DNA of 64,000 nucleotides from Clusia tigrina (taxonomy: Eukaryota > Arthropoda > Insecta > Diptera > Clusiidae): the NCBI GenBank assembly GCA_920105625.2, contig OV050031.1, forward strand, positions 84,515,995 through 84,579,994. The letters are read 5' to 3'. The position numbers and the translations under genes were made by a program. Positions 48,999 to 59,624 of this stretch are shown in pieces. Under the pieces are notes generated by a model that saw only the letters and a program-made list of their open reading frames with translations, ran no database searches and had not been told where the DNA came from. The stretch's first letter is position 1, and every line of letters starts with the position of its first letter.

Positions 48999-51900
48999 AC
49001 TGGAAAGCCAAAAGAAAGAGAGTAATAATAAGGCCGGAAATACGTGGGACTAGTAATGTAGGAACTACAGTCCAGGAGAAGGAGGAGCAGGAGGCTCTCC
49101 AGTATCACGAAGAGTTAGGAAGTGGATACGCGTCCATGTTGGGAACAGAAGGACATTGCTTCGCTATGAGCAGGATAGGTGATGCCTTCATCGAGATGCC
49201 CTGCGAGGAAGCAGCGAGTGGAAAACTTGTGCTATTAGTAGATTCAGGGGCGGACACTAGCCTCGTAAAATCTAGTGTTTTACGGAAGGGGCTAGACATT
49301 AATCAAATGGACTTAAGAACCCTTAACGGAGCGTTTGGAGGGTGCATTAGGACATTGGGGTCGCTCAGATTAGGGCACAGTGGAGTTAAGGGTATGAGTT
49401 TTAGAGTGCACGCAGTGGAAGTGGATAGGAAAGGTATCCCGGCTGATAGAATAATTGGCCGTGATAATCTTTGGGGACGCACCATACTGGATGCGCTCGA
49501 TAAGCAGTTATCATTCTATGATAACAATAAGCATAGAATCCTTACTTTTCCATTAATGTCATGGCAGGAAGGAACCGTGACTGGGGTTAAGAAGTGTGGT
49601 ATGGAGGTAGTAAACGGAAGGTCAGCCAGAGTAGTTACTATGCATGTAAATACGAAACTTAGGACTGTTGTTTTGCACAAGCAGCAGCTAGCGGAGGGCG
49701 TATATATGGGGGAAACCATAACGCACGTTGACAAGGGTAAGGTGTACGCTTGCGTACTCAATGCATCGGAAAAGGACTACCTGATGGAAGAGGATTTTTG
49801 GCCCAAGTTCACTAGTTATGCTAATTTTAAGGAACCGAATTATAGATCGGTGAATCAGATTAAGCAGGTAGATATAAGAAAAAGAATGGAGAGGGTGCTA
49901 GAATCCTTGAAGTTAGACCCAAGCGTGAATTCAGAAGAGAAGGCATCAATAGAAGTCATTTGTGCGTCATTTAATGACATATTTTTGCTGGAAGGAGACC
50001 AGTTAACACATACACCAGAGGTAGAGCATGAAATACCTACTAGAGTGGATCAAGCACCAATTAACCAGAAACAGTACAGATTGCCACAGGCTCACAAAGA
50101 TGAGGTAAACAGGCAAGTGGAAGGGATGTTAAAAGATAAAATAATTTCACCGAGTATCTCGCCTTGGAACTCACCAATAATTTTGGTACCAAAGAAGGGA
50201 GGTGCTCAGGGTCGGAAGAAGTGGAGAATGGTCGTCGATTTTAGGAAATTGAACGACGCCACAATCAAGCAGGTGTTCCCGATACCAAGGATAGAAGAAA
50301 TTCTGGATCAATTGGGACACAGTAGATATTTTTCTACACTTGATTTAGCGAGTGGCTACCACCAAGTTCTGGTGGATACCCAAGATAAGCAGAAAACCGC
50401 GTTCAGCACCGGTTTGGGGCATTATGAGTTTAATAGAATGCCGTTTGGATTAACAGGAGCACCGGCTACCTTCCAAAGGCTAATGAACCATGTGCTAACA
50501 GGCTTACAAGGGTTAGATTGTTTTGTGTACCTCGATGATATTGTAATTTATGGGAAGAACTTGCAGCAGCATTCGCAACGCTTGTGCAAGTTGCTCCAGA
50601 AATTACGAGAACACAATTTAAAATTGAACACGGAGAAGTGTCAATTTTTGCGAAGAGAGGTGGTTTATTTAGGCCATCGTTGCTCAGAGGCAGGAGCACT
50701 GCCTGACCCGCAGAAGGTGGAATGCGTTAAAAATCTAGCGATTCCGAGAAACAGAAAGGAAGTGCAAGCATTCCTAGGACTAGTGAACTATTATAGAAAG
50801 TTCGTGGAAGGACTAGCCGGAATTGCGTTGCCAATTAACAAGTTGCTACGAAAAGAGGCAAAGTTCGAATGGACAGAGAGATGTCAGCAAGCATTCGAGG
50901 GGCTAAAAGAAATAATTAGCTCGCCACCGATTTTGGCATACCCCGACTTTGAGCAAACTTTTTCGTTGACCACTGATGCTAGCAATGAAGCATTAGGGGC
51001 AGTATTGTCACAAGGGGAAGTCAGTAGTGACCGACCAATAGCATTCGCAAGCAGAGCGCTTAGCGACACGGAAAAGAGATACTCCACAATAGAAAAGGAA
51101 TTTTTAGCCATAGTGTGGGCTACAAAGAATTTTAGGGCATATCTGCTAGGACGCCCATTCAAGATATACACTGATCACCAGCCGTTGAGAGGCATAGCCA
51201 ATTTGAAAGACCAAACGTCTAGGCTAGCCAGGTTCAGACATAAATTGTCTGAGTATGATTTTGAAATCATTTACAAACCTGGGAAAAAGAATCTGAATGC
51301 AGATGCACTCAGCAGAGTACCGCAGGCACAGAAGGTATCAGTAGTGCAAGCGAGGGCCAAAGCACGGTCAGATAAGGAGAAGACCGAGAGAATTCAAGGG
51401 GATAAAATTGATGCAACAGGAAATGTTACCAATGCGGGTGACGTTGCCAATGAACAAAGAGCCAGTAGTGTGGAATGGCTGAAGGATATAAAGGATATCC
51501 AGGCTGTGTTAAAGGGTTTCCATGATTCACCTCTAGGTGGACACCAGGGATTCTGGAAAACCCATGACAGAATTAGGCGAGTATACGGATGGAAAGGTAT
51601 GCTCAAGGACATAAAAAAATATGTAAGAAGATGCCCAAAGTGCCAGGCCAACAAAAGTTCAAGGCTAACCAAGATGCCCATGGTGTTAACTGACACACCA
51701 AAACAACCATTTGATAAAGTTCATATGAATATTGTAGGTATTTTACCTGAGACTGTTTCGGGCAATAAATACATCTTGACGTTCCAAGACGATTTCTCAA
51801 AGTATATGGCGTGCGTGGCTATACCCGATGCTGAAGCAAGTACGGTGGCCAAAGCATTCTTTGATGAAATTATAGCAAGATACAACATACCTAAGATTTT

Positions 51901-52537
51901 GATAACCGACAATGGTTCAAATTTCGTATCAAAACTATTCTCAGAAACGTGTAAAATGCTGGGAATCAAGAAGTTGCACATAACACCATATCATCCACAG
52001 GCGAATGGCTCACTGGAACGTAGTCATCGACCTCTGGCCGAGTACTTGCGCAGTTTTGCCAAGGAAGACGGCTCGAATTGGGATCAATGGTTAACCACTG
52101 CGATGCATGTACACAACAATACTGTGCATGTATCAACGAAGCAAACTCCGTTTAGAACACTCTACGGGTTTGATTTCAACATGCCAGCGAATTTGAAGCG
52201 CAAATGTGCGCCTGTATACAATGCTGATGACCCGAATAAAGTGCAAAAGTATCAGTTGCAGCGAGCGCACGAATTGGTTAGAGAAAACCAGGAATGTGCT
52301 AAACGAGTGGCCAGGGAATCCTATAACAAGGTACTAAACCCAGTAGTTTTTCATGTGGGTGATCAAGTACTAATGAAGAATCAGGCTAGGAGAAACAAAT
52401 TCTCACCTGTGTGGATAGGTACGTATGTAGTAGCAGAGATCCGAAGCCCAGTTACAACAGTCGTAACGATTAAGGGAAAAAATAAAAAGCTACATAATAA
52501 TTTGTTGAAATTATTCCACGTTAGACCGCACACCTAG
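48966..52537 (+). CDS. pol: E3 Pol polyprotein: protease, RT, RNase H, integrase
   Basis: The frame is open from the frameshift window to 52537; the first ATG in frame is at 49136 and leaves 1133 residues. Numbering from that ATG, retropepsin has VDSGADTSLV (about 35-44), RT has VVDFRKLND, STLDLASGYHQV and YLDDIVIYG (about 464-472), and RNase H has TTDASNEALGAVLSQ (about 611) with YTDHQPL (about 678) and NADALSR (about 720). Integrase has an HHCC zinc domain (about 800-835), a core with ITDNGSNF and SLERSH at DD35E spacing, and a WIGTYVV GPY/F-like end. RT-RNase H-IN is the Ty3/Gypsy order. The first integrase Asp is replaced by Asn in HMNIVG near 51727. All other key residues I checked are present. 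Expression would need the -1 frameshift. Confidence 0.93.
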
Positions 52538-55345
52538 ATTCATGTGTTGAGAGTGTTTTACAAGTGTAAACACAAAAATAACAACGTAAACATGTACGTG
52601 TGTGTATCAAATAACACACAAAGCACCGATTTTCAAAGTCAAGGCCAGTAGAAGTGTGCCACTTAAAATCGAGCGATTAAAGTTGACGTAATAAAAATGC
52701 TTATTATGCACTGTGGCCGAACGAAGCATAGTAGGGAAAAATATTTTTTTTTTAAATAATGATAAATATTGCACGTAATTAAAAAATAAAATAAGATACG
52801 AAGACAGTCGTGGGTAAGTAATATAAAACTTCGAATATGTACATACACACATACGGCAGTGTATGCACTGAAATTCGATGCATGAGCATTAACGCCAGGC
52901 AACGGAACTGCTGGTGAAGTAAGTACATATACGAGTATGTATATATGTGTATAAGATAAAGAATGAATGTACGAATGTATATTTAAAGAAGTAAGTATTC
53001 TAGTTAGGAGGAATGGGTATGTGCGTATGTATATTTTTGCAGATACTCGTACATAGGTTTTAACTGTTTATTGTTTAGGAAATTAGCGTATGGAAATTCG
53101 AAAAAATGTATAGTTAATTGGGGAAAATAACGTTAGTAATTAATTCTAGGTAAATTAAAGCGCCTTGAATGTATGTATGTATTCATATACGGGCTAATTA
53201 CAGGATGGAAAATAGAATCGATAATGGATATATACATATCAGGCTAGAAGTAAATTTAAATAAAACGTAATTGTATGCGATGAAAGGTATAGTCATGCAA
53301 TGGACAAAGTTTTGACACAAACGGGATTATTTTGTATAATCTGGTTTTTGTCGGAGGGCCAATGAATTGGTTCAAAGTTGAAATGAGTGATAACTCACGT
53401 GTTGAAAGAGAGCACGGAAAATTAATCAGAGCAAAACTGATGCCCTATATGGCTATGAAAACGCATAGTCCAGTCCTCTTTTCCTCCAGGATACGGTGGC
53501 GAATCCGATCATGTAAGGGGAGAAGACGAGTGGATGGCAAATTGAATGATATAGCATTCAATTATAAAAAAGCATGTTGTAGAAATATTGTTTTTTGTTT
53601 ATATATTCAGGAATAGCGTATGTTTAAGAAAAGTTACAGATTAAAAAATTATAATCTGAGTAAAAGTTCAGATTAAAATTAAAGGTAGTTTAGAAAAAAA
53701 AAAATTAGAGTTAAAAAATTAATTGTTTAAAATCTAACTTTATAATAAAATAAGTGTTATAATAAAAAGAAAAAGAAATTATACCCAAGAGTATATATAG
53801 TACTTATAGTGTATTTATTTAAATATTATATAATTTTGAAATTCATTTATTAAATTGACTTATGAAATGTTTGACAAAAATTAAACATAGAAGAAATATC
53901 AAACTAAAATGTATATTAGAAAATTGAGAAAATGATTATAGGTGTTCTCTAAATAGCTCTGATGATGTGAAGCGAAGCAGGAAGTTCCGGGAACAGCGGA
54001 TATCGGAAGACGGTGCGGACTAAAGGACCAACATAGTATTCGGAAAGATGCGTTTTTGAAAAACAGAGATTTTTGGCAGTTATCTAAGGTTTGTGACCCC
54101 AAGGATGCCAACATATTAAATTGGGGATGAATGGCGACGGATGTAGTTTTAATTTTGCGAAACGGCATATGGCCGCAGCATTTGAACGCGTTGTGGATGA
54201 GTTATTGACAAAGAACCAAAAATAAACAAGTTTCCTTGCGGAGTCATATTTTGCATTGGACAGTTTTATATTACAAGGTCCACCCAGTGTATCACGATCT
54301 CAACAGAATCGATTTTGAATAAGTTGAAGATGGGTAAAAGCTTAAGGAGGGTGACTGAAACCACCACCAAATATAATAAGCAGAGGAAATTTGGCTCACG
54401 GAAGTTAATTGCTTCATTGAAGTATATGTCCAATCTAGAGTATGAACATATGATATGTGATTTACATATGAAATATGATTTAATACAAGAGGACACAGAG
54501 ACTGGTAACCGAACACAGTACACAAATTACATAATTGAACGTGTATCTCAGAAAAATACCGATTGTCTCCATATCAAAGCCAAACGATGTCAAATACCAT
54601 TATGAGGAAGCTCAAGAGAAACACTTCCACCATAAAACGCATTGCTGCAAAGTAAGAAGGTGTACTGTAATCTCTCATGTATTCCAAGTGATTTTTACTG
54701 GTTGAATACTACTAGCAGAGGCAGTACCACCTACAGCCGTGGGGCACACTATAAAGGGAAAGAAGAAGGATACTAAAAGCAAAGTTTTAATGGCAAACCA
54801 GATCGCCAACCTATAACATCTTTGTACGTACCGATCCAGAAAGAAGGGAGGGGTATGCAGAGTTCATCGAGGGACTTCACTCTGACAACGACGGTCGTCA
54901 ACTGGACCAGCAGGTAGCAGAGGGCGCAGTATAATATAAGGTTTTATGTATAGAATAGAATTGTGTTATTGTTTAGATATTTGTATATACGCCAATGAGA
55001 AAAGAGTCAATGAAAGACCAAATTATAAAAAGGGGAATATAAAAAAAAAATAATGATGGATAAAAATAAGAAAAAAAAAAAAAAACAAACAAACAAAATC
55101 AAAAACAAAGTAAAGAAAAAAATAAAAATAAAAGAAAGAAAACTACAAAAGAAAATAAAAGCTAGAGAAAAAAAAAATATATAATTGGAAAAGAAAAGAA
55201 TAAAAAAGGAAGAAAAAACCGTGATAGAACCCAAACAAGGCGATTTCATGGAAAAAAATAAAACAAATTATATATATGTACTATAGAGTTAAATAAATGC
55301 ACATAATTGTTTATAGTGCAAGAAAAATATTGTAGAGATTTTATG
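52538..55345 (+). other. E3 3' noncoding region, with about 1.7 kb not found in E1 and E2
   Basis: The start (to about 52873) and the end (from about 54609) match the shorter E1/E2 regions, including a segment ending in CTCTCATGTATTCCAA. The middle, about 52874-54609, has no counterpart there. It is AT-rich and holds two short frames (53332-53616, 94 codons; 54315-54605, 96 codons) without recognisable domain, signal peptide or convincing membrane segment. It sits where some Gypsy elements carry env, but I see no env features. A long A-rich tract with AAAC repeats is at about 55050-55110. Confidence 0.7.
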
Positions 55346-55386
55346 GAAGTTAGTTGCACTAACTTCTTTTAGAAAGAGGGGAGGGA
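55346..55386 (+). promoter_or_regulatory. E3 hairpin and polypurine tract
   Basis: GAAGTTAGT (55346-55354) and ACTAACTTC (55358-55366) form a perfect 9-bp hairpin with loop TGC. The polypurine tract AGAAAGAGGGGAGGGA (55371-55386) follows and abuts the LTR. Confidence 0.82.
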
Positions 55387-55856
55387 TGTTGTGAGTTAGA
55401 ATCAAGCTACTTACGCGTAGTTGACTCACAGCACCGGCTCCTATTAAATTCATTAAGAACGCACATATTTTTAGGGTGCAAATATTGAAAATGAACAGTA
55501 ATTATTCAATAATTATGATGTAAACTTTTAGGGTGTCACAGTTCCGCAGTCAAGCTGACGAGGGGCATTTAGAATGCACCGACGACACTTTTACTTGCAG
55601 TAGGTCAGCGGGCTTGAGCAACTGACACCAAATAACAATTGCGTAACTGGAACACCAGAAAAGTGAAGACGTAGACTGTAATGTTTATTTGTAAATAGTA
55701 TATAAGAACTAGCATTTTAAGAATAAAGCTCTCTTGTTGTTTTAAACCCAAAATAAAGCAGTGCTCATTTAATAAAGTGGTGTAGGTTTTACAGGTTCCC
55801 GCGACAGGACATTCCAGAGGACGTCTCTCGCCGACAAGCAGATACGGACCCCAACA
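55387..55856 (+). repeat. E3 3' LTR
   Basis: This 470-bp LTR differs from 45256-45725 at about five visible bases. It is followed directly by CGCC, the second copy of the target duplication. Confidence 0.95.
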
Positions 55857-58800
55857 CGCCGAATGAGGCAGATAGGGGTAGATATAGGCATAGAGAAGTC
55901 AGCAGACCCCCCAATTGACAACGGCAGCGATTAAGACGTCTACAGAGACGCTGACAGATGCTGCTGGGGCAGATAGGGGTAGATATAGGCACAGAGAAGG
56001 CAGCAGACCTCCAATTGACGGCGGCAGCAACTGACACGTCTACAGAGATGCCAATTGAGATGCAGACTGAGGTAGATAGGGGTAGATATATTTATAGATA
56101 TAGGCAGCAGACCCCCCCAATCGACACCGGCAGCGACTGAGACACCTACAGAGACGCTGACAGAGGCTGCGCCGCCGACTGAGGCAGATAGGGGTAGATA
56201 TAGGCATAGAGAAGTCAGCAGACCCCCCAATTGACAACGGTAGCGACTAAGACGTCTACAGAGACGCTAACAGAGGCTGCTGGGGCAGATAGGGGTAGAT
56301 ATAGGCACAGAGAAGGCAGCAGACCGCCAATTGACGGCGGCAGCAACTGACACGTCTACAAAGATGCCAATTGAGACGCAGGCTGAGGTAGATAGGGGTA
56401 CATATATTTATAGATATAGGCAGCAGACCCCCCAATCGACAGCGGCAGCGACTGAGACACCTACAGAGACGCTGACAGAGGCTGCGACGCCGACTGAGGC
56501 AGATAGGGGTAGATATTGGCATAGAGAAAGTATCAGACCCCCAATCGACAGCGGCAGCGACTGAGATACCTACAGATACGCTGACAGAGGCTGCGACGCC
56601 GACTGAGACGCCGACTCAGGCAGATAGGGGTAGATATAGGCATAGAGAAGGCAGCAGACCCCCCCAATCGACAGCGACAGCGACTGAGACGCCTACAGAA
56701 ACACTGACAGGGTCTGCGACGCCGAATGAGGCAGATAGGGTAAAGGTATAAAGAAGGCAGCAGACCCCCCAATCGACAGCGGCAACGACTAAGACGCCCA
56801 CAGAGATGCTGACAGAGACTGCGACGCCGACTGAGACGCCCACTGAGGCAGATGTGGGTAGATACTGGCATAGAGAAGGCAGCAGACCCCCAATCGACAG
56901 CGGCAGCGCCTGAGACGCCTATAGGGACGCTGACAGAGGCTGCGACGTCGACTGAGACGCCGACTGAGGCAGATAGGGGTAGATATAGGCATATACAAGG
57001 CATCAGACCCCCCCCAATCGACAGCGCCAGCGACTGAGACGCCTACAGAGACGCTAACAGAGGCTGCGATGCCGACTGAGGCGGATAGGGGTATATATAG
57101 GCATAGAGAAGGCAGCAGACCCCCAATCGACAGCGGCAGCGACTGAGACACCTTCAGAGACGTTGACAGACGCAGCGACGCTGACTGAGACGCCCACTGA
57201 GGCAGATATGGGTAGATACTGGTATAGAGAAGGTACCAGACACCCAATCGGCAGCGCTTGAGACGCCTATAGAGAAGCTGACAGAGGCTGCGATGCCGAC
57301 TGAGACGCCGACTGAGACAGATAGAGGTAGATATAGGCATAGAGAAGGCAGCAGATCCCCCAATCGACAGAGCCAGTGACTGAGACGCCTACAGAGACGC
57401 TGACAGAGGCTGCGACGCCGACTGAGACGCCGACTGAGGCAGATAGGGGTAGATATAGGCATAGAGAACGCAGCAGACCCCCCAATCGACTGCAGCTGCG
57501 ACTGAGACGTCTACAGAAACGCTGACAGGGGCTGCGACGCCGACTGAGGTATATAAGGGTAGATATAGGCATAGAGAAGGCAGCAGACCCCCCAATCGAC
57601 TGCGGCAGCGACTAAGACGCCTACAGAGACGCTGACAGAAGCTGCGTCGCTGACTGAGACGCCGACTGAGGTAGATAGGGGTAGATATAGGTATATACAA
57701 GGAAGCAGAACCCCCAATCGACAGTGGCAACGACTGAGACTCCTAGAGACGCTGACGGAGGTCGCGACGCCGACTGAGACGCCGACTGAGGTAGATAGGG
57801 GTCGATATTGGCATAGAGAAGGCATCAGACCCCCCAATCGACAGCGACTGAGACACTTACAGAGACGCTGACAGAGGCTGCGACGCCGACTGAGACGCCG
57901 ACTGAGGCAGATAGGGGTAGATATTGGCATAGAGAAAGTAGCAGACACCCAATCGACGGCGGCAGCGACTGAGATACCTACAGATACGCTGACAGAGGCT
58001 GCGACGCCGACTGAGACGCCCACTCAGGCAGATAGGGGTAGATATAGGCATAGAGAAGGTATCAGACCCCCCAATCGACTGCAGCAGCGACTGAGACGAA
58101 TACAGAAACGCTAACAGAGGCTGCGACGCCGACTGAGACGCCCACTGAGGCAGATGTGGGTAGATACTAGCATAGAGAAGGCAGCAGACCCCCAATCGAC
58201 AGCGGCAGCGCCTGAGACGCCTATAGGGAAGCTGACAGAAGCTGCGTCGCTGACTGAGACGCCGATTGAGGTAGATAGGGGTAGATATAGGTATATAGAA
58301 GGCAGCAGACCCCCCAAACGACAGCGGCAGCGACTGAGACGCCTACAGAAACACTGACAGGGTCTGCGACGCCGAATGAGGCAGATTGGGGTAGGTAAGG
58401 GCATAGAGACGGCAGCAGACCCCCCAATCGACAGCGGCAATGACTAAGACGCCCACAGAGACGCTGACAGAGGCTGCGACGCCGACTGAGACGCCCACTG
58501 AGGCACATGTGGGTAGATACTGGCATAGAGAAGGCAGCAGACCTCCAATCGACAGCGGCAGCGCCTGAGACGCCTATAGGGACGCTGACATAGGCTGCGA
58601 CGCCGACTGCGACGCCGACTGAGGCAGATAGGGGTAGATATAGGCATAGAGAAGGCATCAGACCCCCCAATCGACAGTGCCAGCGACTGAGATGCCTACA
58701 GAGACGCTAACAGAGGCTGCGACGCCGACTGAGACGCCGACTGAGACGCCGACTCAGGCAGATAGGGGTAGATATAGGCATAGAGAAGGCAGCAGACCCC

Positions 58801-59463
58801 CCAATCGACTGCAGCAGCGACTGAGACGCCTACAGAAACGATGACAGAGGCTGCGACGAGGACTGAGACGCCGACTGAGGCAGAAAGGGGTAGATAAGGG
58901 CATAGAGAAGGCAGCAGACCCCCCAATCGACTGCAGCAGCGACTGAGACGCCTACAGAGATGCTGACAGAGGCTGCGATGCCGACTGAGGTAGATAGGGG
59001 TCGATATAGGCATAGAGAAGGCAGCAGACCCCCCAATCGACAGCGGCAGCGACTGAGACGCCTACAGAGACGCTGACAGAGGCTGCGATGCCGACTGAGG
59101 TAGATAGGGGTAGATATAGGCAAAGAGAATGCAGCAGACTCCCCAATCGACAACGGCAGCGCCTGAGACGCCTGCAGAGACGCTGACAGGGGCTGCGACG
59201 CCGACTGAGACGCCGACTGAGGTAGATAGGGGTAGGTATTGGCATAGAGAAGGCAGCAGACTCCCCCAATCGACAGCGGCAGCGACTGAGACACCTACAG
59301 AGACGCTGACAGAGGCTGCGACGCCGACTGAGACGCCGACTGAGGCAGATAGGGGTAGATATAGGCATAGAGAAAGTAGCAGACCCACAATCGACAGCGG
59401 CAGCGACTGAGATACCTACAGACACGCTGATAGGGTCTGCGAAGCGGATTGATGCAGATAGGG
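55857..59463. repeat. Tandem satellite array, block S4
   Basis: The array continues with the same monomers. The 314-bp three-monomer form is present near 56092 and 56405 and gives way to a more diverse mix further right. The array ends abruptly at 59463 in the middle of a monomer (GATAGGG) where the R1-clade poly(A) tail begins. No gene is present. Confidence 0.95.
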
Positions 59464-59624
59464 TTTTTTTTTTTTTTTTTTTTTTTTTTTACGAGGTGTA
59501 AAGCAGTGTGGGGCCTTAACCCACTAAAATCACCCCGATGTCCGGACGGATTATCCTCTCGGGACCTCACCGTTAGGTAATACGTCGAGATGCCGTTACG
59601 AGCGTTACCGCTCAATCGTCAGTC
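59464..59624 (-). other. R1-clade poly(A) tail and 3' UTR
   Basis: A run of 27 T on the plus strand marks the 3' end in the satellite. The next 134 bp are non-satellite sequence before the ORF2 stop. No AATAAA is obvious close to the tail. Confidence 0.85.

Larger units (their letters stand above)
45256..55856 (+). mobile_element. E3: Ty3/Gypsy LTR retrotransposon, divergent Gag, open pol
   Basis: The element is 10601 bp and reads on the plus strand, with 470-bp LTRs at each end. Flanks show a 4-bp target duplication CGCC (45252-45255 and 55857-55860); satellite monomers elsewhere have the uninterrupted GCGACGCCGAATGAGG. The LTR pair differs at only about five visible positions. Pol is open and closely similar to E1 and E2, but the Gag capsid region is strongly different and the 3' noncoding region holds about 1.7 kb not present in E1 or E2. 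It carries one gag stop. Confidence 0.95.

Noticed and set aside
52874..54609. env gene in E3
   Set aside because: Only two short frames under 100 codons, with no signal peptide, cleavage site, fusion peptide or membrane anchor.
59464..59490. Poly(T) run as a terminator or assembly gap filler
   Set aside because: It lies exactly at the 3' end of an R1-clade ORF2 and UTR in the right orientation, so it is the retrotransposon poly(A) tail.
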